Positions 52,371 to 62,897 of a stretch of DNA of 64,000 bases are shown in pieces. Position 1 is the stretch's first letter. Every line of letters begins with the position of its first letter. The translations under genes were made by a program, and so were the position numbers. The DNA lies in the NCBI GenBank assembly GCA_009741485.1, contig CM019217.1, positions 38,945,303 to 39,009,302 on the forward strand, given 5' to 3'. This stretch comes from Malurus cyaneus samueli. Its lineage: Eukaryota; Chordata; Aves; Passeriformes; Maluridae. The notes beneath the pieces are model-generated. The model saw only the letters and a list, made by a program, of their open reading frames with translations. It made no database searches and was not told the DNA's origin.

Positions 52371-53821
52371 GGTGAATTGATAACAATTATAGAATGTTTA
52401 TTACATTAAAAACTCTTAAAGCCATGACAAAATAGTTTAAGACTGTTTCTACCTGATCTCCTTTGCTAATCTGTTATGACTTCAGGTTGGTTACTTTAAG
52501 GCCACGCATTTTCTTCTCTCTGGGGATCTCTGCTTGCACAGGTTACTGTGGTTCTTATTTCACAAGAGAATAAAGTTTCTTTTCTTGGTTTATGCAGGAT
52601 ATCCTACTAAATACACCTGACTCGTGTTTGCTGCTATTACAAAACATGCAATAATGATAGTAATGGGGCCAGACAACTACTTAAAAGAATTTTTTAAGAC
52701 GAAGTGATCATAAAGGTCAGACTTTGGGATGATTTTAAAGACAGTGAATTAGTCAGTTCATTGAGTTTCCTTTCCTCTCCAAGTTTCTTTGTCCCTGCCA
52801 GGTTTTCACCTTTTTCCATGATGCTTCCATTTCACTGCAGCAGACTTAGATCTTCTGCCTTTTAGCCTGTGCTCTGGATTAGAAGGCATATAGCAGCAGC
52901 CTGTCTTCCTTCTCCTTTCACAACACAAGTGGCAATAGTTTATGTTCTCATCTAACTGACTTTGGAGGACAATAGGTAACTTCAAGGTTAAACCACAGGA
53001 ATAGATTACATATAGCTGAATGAATTGATATAAACTGTTTTTTTAAAAGCCAAATAAATATATGTCCATGCACTTCTCTATGTGTGCTCACCAAATAATT
53101 TGCTATTGAGAGCTGTAGACACATAGGCATTCTATGTTTTTAATTAAAATGATGAATATAAAATTAAATAAAAAAAAACTTGTTTCGCCTTTGTGATCAA
53201 CATCCTCTACTAGTATAAGAATGAATTAAAAAGATCCCATTTTTTAAAAACTGATTTATGTCATGGTTTTACTCGGTCTGATTTTTGGTGGTGGGGGGAT
53301 GAGACCAAGAAACCACACACAAAGATGGCTCCTGTGAGGAAGTTCTAGAAGCTTTCTCCTTCTCCAGCAAAAGGAGCCCTACCCCCTGTGTTTAGAGCCA
53401 ATCCCTGTGGCTCTGAGGTTGATGGACAGGCTGCTGGTCAGGCCTGGGCCAATTGCACAGGATAGTTACAACTCTGTGATGACGAGTGCTCTTGTACTTA
53501 AGAAGAATTCAAAACAAGATAGGGGAGGCCGCCATTTAGTTTTTAGGTTGTTAGGATTTAGTATCATGCACTGGGAAAAAACAGAGCAGGAGGGTGAGGA
53601 GATGTAAGAATAAAAAAAGGGGATCCAAGATCACAGTAAGAAGGAGACAGGTGCTGTGCTGTTGCTGTGGTGTTCGGACATGGAGAAAACAAGCTGTTCT
53701 CAAAAGGACTATTTCATCAATGAGAGACCTGTATAGGAAAATGAGCGACCTTGCTCTGAGAAAAACCTGGCCTTTGAAGACTGGACTGATCAGGAGCCAA
53801 AAAAAGGGGGAAGAGGCTTGG

Positions 53822-53955
53822 CCCCCCCACGATGTTTGAAGTGAGTTGATGCTAAGAAGAAATTGTGTTCTGTGGGGAGGAAGAGGTGCCCCCACCCCAC
53901 GTCTGAAGCAAGTGGATGCTTAGAAGAAGCTGTGTTCTGCCAGGAGATTTGTGAT
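53822..53955. repeat. 67-base tandem duplication inside the LTR
   Basis: Two diverged units occur, with landmarks offset by 67 bases. CCCCAC, GATGCTAAGAAGAA and TGTGTTCTG in the first unit are matched by CCCCAC, GATGCTTAGAAGAAG and TGTGTTCTG in the second. The units differ at several positions, so the duplication is old or part of the family consensus. Confidence 0.8.
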
Positions 53956-54352
53956 AGTGGTCTTACGCCACCGAAACAACACCATCTGGCTTTGGAGAAC
54001 ATTCTTTCCTTTCTCCCACAAGGTAAAGAAAAGAATACCATGCCATCAGCAGTTGTACACTGACTGTTTCTTGGGAAAAGACCTTTCACAGTTTGGAGCT
54101 GTAAGAACACTTCTCCTATGATGCTGCACGACAACTGTAATGAGTAGTTTGATCTATGTTAAACTTTCATTCCTGTGCCCGATGTGTGCGGGAAGACATG
54201 GGGAGTGGAGAGGGAGGACCTGGGAAAGAGACAAGTCCTGGAAAGGATAACAGGTGTCTTAAAATGTCTGTTTTTATTCTTCTTCTCCTTGTAAATATTT
54301 CCCTATCTTTCTTCCCCTCCCCAGTGCAGTAGTATTCTTAGTAGTTTTTAGT

Positions 54353-54358
54353 AATAAA
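54353..54358 (+). promoter_or_regulatory. LTR poly(A) signal AATAAA
   Basis: The AATAAA in AGTAATAAATCTATC sits at the expected place upstream of the R/U5 border of the plus-strand LTR. Confidence 0.6.
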
Positions 54359-54563
54359 TCTATCTCACAACTTAAGTTTTTCAGCCTGTCTGACCATTTT
54401 CTGGAGCATATACGTAGCTTTTTCTCAATGACGTTATGTTATCTGAAAGCCATAAATTTTAGTGTTAATTGGGCTTTTGCTCTCCCTTCTGCCTCTCCGT
54501 TGGGGAGGAGGGAACGTCGTTGGGTGCTTTTGGCTTTTGGTCCTGTTCAAACCATGACATTTT

Positions 54564-54581
54564 TGGTGCCGTGACTCGGAT
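54564..54581 (+). other. retroviral primer-binding site, tRNA-His type
   Basis: The 18 bases TGGTGCCGTGACTCGGAT are complementary to the 3' end of animal tRNA-His including its CCA tail. They lie four bases after the LTR end, the normal position for the primer-binding site of a provirus. Only about 30 further bases could belong to the element before ordinary AT-rich flank resumes, so the internal region is missing. Confidence 0.85.
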
Positions 54582-56892
54582 AGGGAAAAATCAGGTTTAA
54601 ACCCACCACAATTTATTATTACAATTATTTTGCAAAGACATGGTTTCCTAGATGCCTTGCATGCCTGATCTCTTCTAAACTTCAGTTCATGCCTTCCTGC
54701 TATAGATCCTGCATAATTTCACTCAATAACCCTTGGGTACCAACCTTTTCCAGGACTCTTTTATCTGTATGTTTCAAAGCCACAAAAACTGCAGTCTTTT
54801 TCTGGTAATTTCAAATTTATCATGCCAAAATAAACTTAATTTTCTGAATCAATGACCTTGGTATTAACATCTCCATTTTACAGTTCTTCCACACTGCAAA
54901 ACATACATGATGTAAGTGTAAGTCCGTGTATTAGACTTGGTGAAAAAATTAAGAACAGCCTCAATATATTTTGTTTCCTCCTCTTATCTACTGGTTAAGG
55001 TTCCTGTTGAATTTGATAAGCCTCAACATTTGAGTACATCAGTGCTGAAGTACAACAAGAGCACAGGTAACATCTTTGGACCACCTCAGAGAACCATCTT
55101 CTGTTTTGTTTTGTTGGGGGTTTTATTTATTTATTTGTTTTGTTAGTTTTTAGTTTATTGAGTCTTTTGCATGAAAAATGAAGATTCTAGCATTATATTT
55201 TAAAGAAAGATCTAGTCAAATATTCTCTTAATATGGGGCATAAATTACCATTTTCCTGGTAAGCAGATAGTATTTTCAAAGTTAAACACTTGATCTGTTT
55301 CCAAATTATATCCATATTTTGCTTTTCTGTATTATTCTATAATACAGCAGATTCCATTACATATCTAATACTATTACTGCTTCATGGTCTTCATGCTACT
55401 TAATCTTTAAATCTTCCACAATCACAAATAGCAGATGTTTGATTAAGAACATTGGTGTCATCACTATCTACAGAAAAGATTGGAAGGTACAAGGAAAGAG
55501 CAGGAAAGGCAGGGTTACTTTCTTTTCCAGAAGTCCTTCAAAAGTAGGCTTTATTACATAAACATCACAGGCCCTGTTTGGGCTGTTGGTCTATACCTCA
55601 ACTACAAAATAAAACAAGATATCAGACATGCTGCCCCCAAACCCTCACAGAAATACTGTCCTGTTTCTATCTGAGTTTAGAAAGTTATTTTTGCTGATCA
55701 TTTTATCACTGAATGTTAGTGACTGCATAGCTCTTTTGTGATAATTCACCCTACAAAATTCACGTAGATAGAACCAAGGGGAAAGAGGGGGGTAAGTCAA
55801 TTTTTCATTTATTCAGTTAAGTAAAAATATACTTTGAAAAAATCACTGTATAATGCTCACTTTTGTTTAACTTACTAAATTACTTCTCAGTCACTACTGT
55901 AAAGCCCTAACATAATTTGAATTTTCTGTATCAGAACCTGGTCTTATAATTTTTCAAGGAGACAAAGACAACTTTTTAAACTTATTCTTGAGTTTTGAAT
56001 TTGAATTGCAGTGAGATAACTTACTTTTTGCCTTGCACAGTAAAAGGATTTTTTTTAGTTAACAAAATAATACCTTGTTTATATTTTTTCCATGTAAGAC
56101 ACCTACAAGGTGCAAGTAGCACCAGAAGTCCTTGAGGAACATATATTAAATTGGACTTGTTGTACTAGAATGGCTTTATTCTTGTTTAGCTTTGTGCAAG
56201 CTGCAGCTGCTAAGTTTTCCTTTACAATGAACTTCAGGTTTCTCCAAAGGTCAAGAATAATCTTGCTTTTAAATGAAAGAAAAGAGGACGAAATTTCATT
56301 TTCTGTAACTTAAAAATTTACTTCTTTACTTTACTTTTTACAAAAAATGTTGACATACTATTCATATAATGAACACTTAGATTCTGAATTCACCACTGTT
56401 TCTTGCCCTTGACTTGTTTTTTGCAGAGGTGTCTGGTATTCTTTTTATTTTCTTTTTTCGATGTACAAGGACAGCTATTCTATGTCAGGATGAAGGCACA
56501 GCGGCAGGAAAACCTAATTTTTTAGGCCTGTTTTTCATTCAGTTAAAAGCACAATTTCTGATGATTAGGGGAATGATGTGACACTGACCTGGTGTCTAAA
56601 TCTTCCAGTCATACAATGTAACAAGCAATGAGTTGGAAAAACAGCAAAGTTCATCATCTATATGCAGGAGTTAATTTGTGTTGAAATTAATAACTTGCCA
56701 TCTAACATGAAATTTTAAGGAAATTAGTCAGAGAGGAATAAACATTTTGAGACTGGCTTTAGTTTAATGGTTAAGATGACCATGAATGTGAGGAGCCCAG
56801 ATTTATGGTTACCCAAACAGAAAGGATGGTGTTTTTAACATGTCTTAAAGGTGAACAGTGAAAGAATGAGATGCAATAGTTTCAATTTTTGC
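54582..56892. other. LTR-element remnant (first ~29 bases), then intergenic
   Basis: Bases 54582-54610 may still belong to the retroviral remnant; they end AAACCCACCACA and are followed by ATTTA. The rest is AT-rich intergenic sequence with no recognised gene. The short frames in it (for example 54937-55146 and 56110-56313) look like chance. Confidence 0.5.
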
Positions 56893-57118
56893 ATGTTTTA
56901 ACAAAGAAAATTGAGATTAGACATAAGAAAAAATCTTTACAATGAGAGTGGTTTAACACTGGGATAACTTGCTCAAAAAGGCTGCGGAATATGCAAACCA
57001 GAGGTTTTCTAAACCTCACTACCTCAAGTCCTGAACAATCTTTGAAGTTAGTTCTACGAAGCAGAAGCTTGGACTAGATGACCTTGAGGGGTTTTCATCA
57101 GCCTAAACTATGATATAA
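56893..57118 (+). mobile_element. old CR1 LINE 3' end
   Basis: A degraded sense CR1 3' end: GATTAGACATAAGAAAAAAT, TTTACAATGAGAGTGGTTTA, ACACTGGGATAACTTGCTCA, then CTTGGACTAGATGACCTTGA and a CAGCCTAAACTATGATAT tail. It follows the usual order (GATTAGATATAAGGAAGAAA, ACACTGGAACAGGTTGCCC, TTGGACTAGATGACC) but carries many substitutions. It appears older than the copy at 31385. Confidence 0.85.
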
Positions 57119-57409
57119 ATCTTGCACTAACATTCAGAGCCAATAAACAGACTATGGGAAATCCAAATTCAGATTAATGTTCTTTCCAAGTTTAAGGAGT
57201 GATCCCATAACCCATTGAATGCTAGGTCCACAGTGTTCTTAAAATCAATTTCTTCATTTCTTGACCCTACATTACCAACGTTATTATAGGTGAATAACTG
57301 GAGTAGAAATTTTGTTGGAACATCTCTTAATTAGTTCCTTTCTGCACTTAATTTCTTTTCGGTCAGTTGTTTTCTGGAGATTCCTTCTTGAGATACTTCC
57401 TTTTCTTGC

Positions 57410-57414
57410 ACTAT
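57410..57414. repeat. target-site duplication, left copy (ACTAT)
   Basis: ACTAT directly precedes the LTR at 57415 and is repeated exactly at 58240-58244. Confidence 0.85.
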
Positions 57415-58239
57415 TGTCTTGGTTTTGAGACAATGTTTTCCGAGAGAAAACGTCACAGGGAAACGTTTCCCCTGAAATGAAAATAAATTTGATAATTTTC
57501 CTACCAACGAGAAATAGATGCTGGGCAAAAAAAAAAAGTGAAGAGAAAAAAGGTAGGTTTATTAACAAAAAAAAAACAGTGCCCACAGGACACAGATAAA
57601 GAGTAACCGTTATATAGCAAGGATACAGATAAAAAGTAACCTTCAGATATTCAAACAAAAAAAAAAAAAACTCGCCACGCAGCAAGGCAGTGACTCCGCC
57701 CCCGGGAAAAAAAGAAACAAAAGGAAAACCCACGTGGCGGTTATTGTAACAGTGGCAAAAGGGAAAAAACAACCGAAAGAAAAGAATGGTACCACAGTCT
57801 CAGCTTCCCAGTGGATGAATCAGAGGAGGGCTCGGCGTGCCTCCGCTGCTCCACCCCGAAATCCCGGACGGGATGGAGCCGTGAGGCCCCTCCCTCGGCG
57901 GGACCGCCCGAGGAGCAGCAGGAGACGCAGAGGGGATGTTTGAGGAAAAGCCGCCAAAGCCAACAAAACTGAGCCAGCAGAAACTGCGACACTGTAACTC
58001 TGTTCCACGTAGCAAGCGAGCGACTCCCACGACGAGAAGCAGAGAGAGAGAGAGGAAAGCGCAGCTCGAGCAGCCAGATCGCGCGGCAGCCCTGGCCGTT
58101 AAACTGTTCGCTGTGGCTTCCCAGCAGCCCCTGCTTCTTTCTTCCGGGTTGCATTTAAAGAGATAAACATTTTTTTGGCATATGTGCCAACGGAAAATGA
58201 ATACAGAACAAAACTGGCACCAAACATCAACCCAAGACA
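57415..58239 (-). mobile_element. solo LTR of an endogenous retrovirus, copy B
   Basis: This 825-base element starts TGTCTTGGTTTTGAGACA and ends CAACCCAAGACA, with TG...CA ends and a perfect 5-base duplication ACTAT. It is the same family as 26971-27722; the first 130 bases and the last 60 align readily by eye. On the minus strand AATAAA (complement at 57558-57563) lies about 144 bases from the 3' end, as in copy A. No internal region adjoins it, so it is a solo LTR. It carries a roughly 31-base duplication around ACAGATAAA-AGTAACC (57592-57650) that copy A lacks. The middle (57690-58110) is CpG-rich. Minus-strand frames of 137-162 codons and other frames here are LTR sequence, not genes. Confidence 0.92.
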
Positions 58240-58244
58240 ACTAT
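58240..58244. repeat. target-site duplication, right copy (ACTAT)
   Basis: Exact repeat of 57410-57414, immediately after the LTR. Confidence 0.85.
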
Positions 58245-60611
58245 CCATAAAGTCAGAGCACCTAAGCTGATGCAAGATATGTTACCTGTGTCCAACCCCT
58301 GCTGGCAACTGGTAGCCCCACAAAATTCCTTGGGAGCGTCTAGTGGTCCATGTTTGGTGCCCCAGGTTCCCATTTCCCAGATATTCTCTCATTTAATCTG
58401 TTTGGTTTCACTTGCAGCTCTGTGCCAGGGGATATATAAAAGAAATCCGAAGATACTCTTAATTTTCCATCTGTGTCCTGGTGGAAAAATTTACTCATAC
58501 TACCTGCAACCATGTAATTTACTTGATTTTGATAAGCACAACAAAAAATATTTCCCGTGTCTGTGATCTGTTAGCAAACTGTGTGTCTTTGTTGTGTGGG
58601 ATTCTAGTGGTTTTATATTCCTGTAGTCTTTGGATGCATGCTTCACCTTCAGCTGTTACCTAGATTTTGTGGCCAAAAGAGATATTTTGTACATAAGGAA
58701 GGTGATAAAAAAAATATTTGCTGTAAACCAAGAAGACAATTGACATGTACTACATGAGATAACTAGGTAAATGAGCTTTTTCCCTTAATTCTTACTTTTT
58801 ACCTATTTTCTTCCTTTTTTATTCCCTTCCAAACCATCATATCAAAGCCAATGCAGAAAATGGCTAAAGATAATGGCAGATTTTATAGATAGCCCTTGTA
58901 CAGATATGAAAAAAGGAATACAACTCAGGAAGATTTCTGCCTTTCTGTCCAACACACGGAGCTCAGGCTTGTTCTGTTTGCAGCTGTTAACAGGGTGCTG
59001 TCTCAGCCTGTAAAGCCTCCTGTGCTCTGCTCCTGTGGCGTCAAGGTTATCTCTCAATGTATAATATAGATATATACCTTCATGAATTTGACTATGTCCC
59101 TTAATAAGAGAGGACAGTCCGTAAGAAAACACTGAATTTTTAAGTCCTGTCATCCACGACAAATGTAGCCGATATTTCATTAATCGGCAGCCAAGGTTTC
59201 TGTCCCTCATGTGCAGCTGCTCTGAGCTGCAGAAGCATCTCAGCAGGGACTGGTAAATCCAACAGCACCTAAGCTGCCCTCCTATGACCACCCATATCTC
59301 TGCATCATATTTTTCAGTACTTTCATGGGGCTCGAGATAATTAATTTGCAGTGAGTGTGTCTAACCTGGGGCTTTGGGTATGGGTGGTTAAGATTCTGCA
59401 CAATGCAGAAGAGATGAAGCTTTTCCTGCACGCATGGAAAACAGAGTAGTGCCTTTGTTGCCCCACACCTGCCCTAAGGAGCCCAGACGACCTGGACTGG
59501 CTCTGCACACAGCCAGCTCTGACTCTTCCTATCCAGGTCATGATTAATCCACCTGGATTTGATTATAAATGGTTAATCCCCTTGGATGAACCGCAGATGA
59601 TGTGGACTGACTAAGCCCCTGCTGCATAAAAAAAAATTATTCATTGACTCTAATAGCAGCTCATATGATCTAAAATAGAATAGTTTGTTTTGCCAGGAAA
59701 ACAAACAGCTAAAAAAAATAAAATGGAATTGGGTTTTTATCTCAACCATAGATTACATCTAGAAGGATTTTTAAAAGTGGATTTTAAAAGATTAATTTAA
59801 AATAATCCCTACAGTTTGATGGGATTTAAAATTGTATTAATTTATTTCAAAAATGTATTTGAAGTCCTTTTAAAAAGTAATTTTCTTTCTTTGTCTGTTG
59901 CATAAAAACTTACCTTCCAATTTCTATTATGCCATTGGCCTAAAATTAGTTGATAGGTGCTTAATTTTCACTTGATATTGATTCATAATGCTGTGCCATT
60001 AACTTCTGTCCTATATCTAAACACACATGAATGATGAGAAAAACCTGAAAATACCAGATTTTGACCTGAGCCTTATGTTTTCTGTCTGATGGAATTAGAA
60101 ACCCATCCTCCAAATACTAGTTTTATATTACTTTTTATACAGACAGAACTCAACAGGAAATATTTTTAAATAATTAAAAGACTGGGGGAAAGTAAATTTC
60201 TATTGTTTTAGTATTTGTTTTGTTACTCTAGGAAAGCTAGTAAAGATGTTTTAATGGTGTTATTTGATGTTATTTGGTGTTATTTATCCTCTACGTGAGG
60301 TAAGAAATGTTCATAAAATGTATTTACATGATGCTGGAAGTTGGAATAAAATTGAGGAAAGAATGTGCTGTGAGTCATCTAAAGCCAGCTTTCTTGAAGT
60401 ATTTCTTCCCAATGTGTTAAATCAGCATTCCTTGCACTTACGAATGTGTTCTGATTCCTACTAGGACTATAAATTACATTTTTTTCTTTCTGATTTCATA
60501 ATGAAATGAGAGCTCAGGACGATTGAAGAGACTAAAGCTTGTAAGTAGCTGGAATTTAAGTCGGGGATAGCTAACAGTGTGGGGACAGGTGCTGAAGTGT
60601 GGGAGTCACAA
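58245..60611. other. intergenic, no gene recognised
   Basis: Contains a 149-residue minus-strand open frame (58842-59291) without a recognisable domain. A short stretch at 59543-59577 has two TTAATCC motifs. No transposon was identified. Confidence 0.55.
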
Positions 60612-60790
60612 CTTCCCTTCCCCAAACTTCTCGGGACTTCTCTTCCCTGAACTTCCCGGAACTTCCCTTCCCTTCCCTTCCCTTCCCTTCCCTTCCCGGA
60701 ACTTCCCTTCCCTTCCCTTCCCTTCCCTTCCCAGAACTTCCCTTCCCAGAACTTCCCTTCCCTTCTCAGAACTTCCCTTCCTTTTCCTTT
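60612..60790. repeat. pyrimidine-rich TTCCC pentanucleotide array
   Basis: The array has tandem TTCCC (CCCTT) units, interrupted by GGAAC or AGAAC, so that a higher-order unit of about 10-45 bases (AACTTCCC plus several TTCCC) recurs. The + strand is almost all C and T. Frames at 60577-60792 and 60599-60904 are Ser/Pro/Phe artefacts of the array. Confidence 0.93.
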
Positions 60791-62750
60791 AATTTTTTTC
60801 TTTTCTCAAAGCCTTTCCAGCTGCATTCCAGTAGCTGCATTTTCCCTCCATGTTCCAGGTGGTGCTGTGCCTTGCATGGTGCCCGTGGGCTGGTTTTTGG
60901 TTAGAAATGTGTCTGTGGTGAACCAATTCCAGCCTCCCCTGCTCATCCTCTGACCAGGGTGTGGGTTGGTCCTACAGTTGCTGGGTTTATTATTAGGGGT
61001 TTTCAAATTGTGCAGCAGCCTGGGGAAACTTCTGCTCTGCCTTGGTCTGACCATAAAACAAGCAGACTTTCTGAAAATTCAAAAGACACAGTTTAACCCC
61101 CCAGATGCTCTTCCCCCCACGTGTTCAGTGCTCTGAAGAGCAGCTCAGTGCTGGGATTGGGGATGAGGGATTGGACTGGCGGCATTCATCAGGGTGAGGT
61201 AATTCCAGCTTCCTAGAAAAGCTTCAGCTGAAGCTCAGAGATAGTGAGTGACTCACCTGCAGACAAACAGAGCTGGGGACAGTGGGCAAGAATCTTATTT
61301 CTTCTCGAATCAGATGATGTCAGGTCTGTGCTGTTTGTGGGCAACAGCAAACAGTGCTGCTCTCCACTCAGGCTTAAGTGGAAAATCCTTCCAGGCTTAA
61401 GTGGAAAATGTCAGCTCACCAAATCAGCAACACCATCATTGCTTGAAATTGGTCATGAGGCCAATCCAGTTTTGCTGTCACCCTTTACCACCCCATACCA
61501 GGGCAGGGATGATAATGGACTGCACTGCACTTGACCCAAATAATTCAATTTTCTGCCTTAGTGAAGCAGAAGAGCCATATTTTGAAAAACTCATCGTAGT
61601 CAGGGTACCTTTGGTCTGGGAGTCTGGGATTAGAGACATAAAGTGAAACCACCCTAAAGTGGTAAAATCATTGGCTCTCCATGACTGATAATAGGATAGG
61701 AATGTTTTGCACACAAGATCCTTGCTGCATGGAAAAGCAGTTTTTGCTAGAGAGATCAAATATTTTCCCCATTCAAAGCAGATGAGAACACATGAAAACT
61801 GACATTCTTGACAAAATTAAATTTCTCTTCACCCACAATGAGACTTCCTGCGAAGCCTTCACTTCCAACTCAAAATGCAGAGAGACAGGAGGATTTGATT
61901 CACTCACCTCAACAGCTAGAGCGCCGTGATCTGGGTCTGAAATTATATTTCATTTTCTAAGTGCTTCACAGAAAAGTCCTTTCATGTCTGAAAAGAAACA
62001 TTTTGACTTAAAAGGAGAGTTGTAAATATTCCATCTTAGCAGTTTTCACTTCCTACTCTGCTTTCTCTATAAATTCTTATGAAAGGGATTTGGAGTTCTG
62101 CACTGGACCCTTTCTGACCAACTGTTTCACTGAACTCCCAGCCAGGCCCCAGAACTGTACAGGGCTTTCCAAGGCAGGTGCTTTTGCAGCACAGCAAATT
62201 GCACAGATTTGACACTGGCAATGGTGAATAAAATCCTTTATACACTTGTTAACTCTGGGAGAAGAAATGAGTTAAGCTCATTTGTCTCCTTCCTGAGATG
62301 AATTTTTCATTTTCTCTTCCAAGCCAATTGATGTTTGTGAAATGATTTTCTGGCGTTTGTTCAGTCAATAAAAACGGTGGCTGGATTTGGAGTCAGCACA
62401 AAGAGCTGCCTGGCACCAGCCCTGCACGCAGGGGGGTGTGCACTGGCTTATCACAAAATCCCTGATTCTTATCTCATTTGGATACACTTTGAGTATTGGC
62501 TTTTTGTGTCAGTGTCAGAGCTGTCAGCGGGACTAGGAACGGTGGCTGATGAATTCTGCCTGTCTGCACCTCTGGAAAACAACAGAGAACAGCTTTGGAG
62601 CTGGAAGGGAATCAGCAGTCACCGGATAAAAACCCCTCAATCTGCTCAGTTTAAACTCACAGCCACTAACTCACACCAAACTTACATCTCACAGTCTGAC
62701 ATCCCAGCCTGAGGCTCCATGGCCTGGAAAGCTTTTGGGCTGAGTAAATA
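60791..62750. other. intergenic, no gene recognised
   Basis: Somewhat less AT-rich than the rest of the desert. An 18-base direct repeat with period 23 lies at 61369-61409. No exon, RNA gene or transposon was recognised. Confidence 0.55.
61369..61409. repeat. 18-base direct repeat, period 23
   Basis: CAGGCTTAAGTGGAAAAT occurs exactly at 61369-61386 and 61392-61409. Confidence 0.88.
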
Positions 62751-62877
62751 ATAGAATCAGGGAATATCCTGAGCTGGAATGAACCCCCAGGATCATCCAG
62801 TGCCACCCCAGCCCTGCCCAGACCCCCCAACAATCCCACCCTGGGCATCCCTGGCAGCGCTGTCCAAACGCTCCTGG
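62751..62877 (-). mobile_element. CR1 LINE 3' end, cut by the assembly gap
   Basis: The antisense of a CR1 3' end starts ATAGAATCAGGGAATATCCT. It then has GAGCTGGAATGAACCCCCAG, GATCATCCAGTGCC, CCAACAATCCCACCCTGGGC and AGCGCTGTCCAAACGCTCCT. It appears less diverged than the other CR1 copies here. It runs straight into the N run at 62878, and the sequence after the gap is not recognisably CR1, so the copy's 5' limit is unknown. Confidence 0.93.
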
Positions 62878-62897
62878 NNNNNNNNNNNNNNNNNNNN
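62878..62897. other. assembly gap (20 N)
   Basis: Twenty consecutive N. The round number suggests a placeholder rather than a measured length. Confidence 1.

Larger units (their letters stand above)
31621..53258. other. gene desert, no gene or transposon recognised
   Basis: About 21.6 kb of AT-rich sequence in which I recognise no exon, RNA gene, LTR or CR1 fragment. It contains several homopolymer tracts: 46038-46061 (24 T), 46479-46497 (19 T), 51083-51105 (23 T) and 52019-52034 (16 A). It also has an A/C-rich stretch (52267-52370), a TA-rich patch (36105-36205) and a GC-richer patch (39885-40050). All open frames are below 130 residues and none shows a recognisable domain. Conserved non-coding elements may be present but cannot be seen without alignment. 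Confidence 0.55.
53259..54559 (+). mobile_element. large ERV long terminal repeat (about 1.3 kb)
   Basis: The LTR begins TGTCATGGTTT and ends AAACCATGACA, a perfect 11-base terminal inverted repeat with TG...CA ends. An AATAAA at 54353-54358 lies about 200 bases before the 3' end, consistent with a plus-strand R/U5 border. A retroviral primer-binding site follows after 4 bases (54564-54581), which supports the right boundary and the orientation. A 67-base tandem duplication lies inside at about 53822-53955. No gag, pol or env sequence follows. The family differs from the LTRs at 26971 and 57415. Open frames inside (53407-53607, 53551-53895, 53594-53839, 53790-54134, 53863-54063) are non-genic. 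Confidence 0.9.

Noticed and set aside
26971..58239. LTR copies A and B as the two ends of one provirus
   Set aside because: They carry different target duplications on both sides, and the DNA between them contains no retroviral genes or primer-binding site next to either copy.
57284..58240. Minus-strand open frames of 137-162 codons
   Set aside because: They lie wholly or mostly in LTR copy B. They are not gag, pol or env and have no recognisable domain.
58842..59291. Minus-strand frame of 149 codons, considered as a possible TLL1 exon
   Set aside because: No CUB or EGF pattern (spaced cysteines, PNYP-like motif) is present, and splice borders are not evident.
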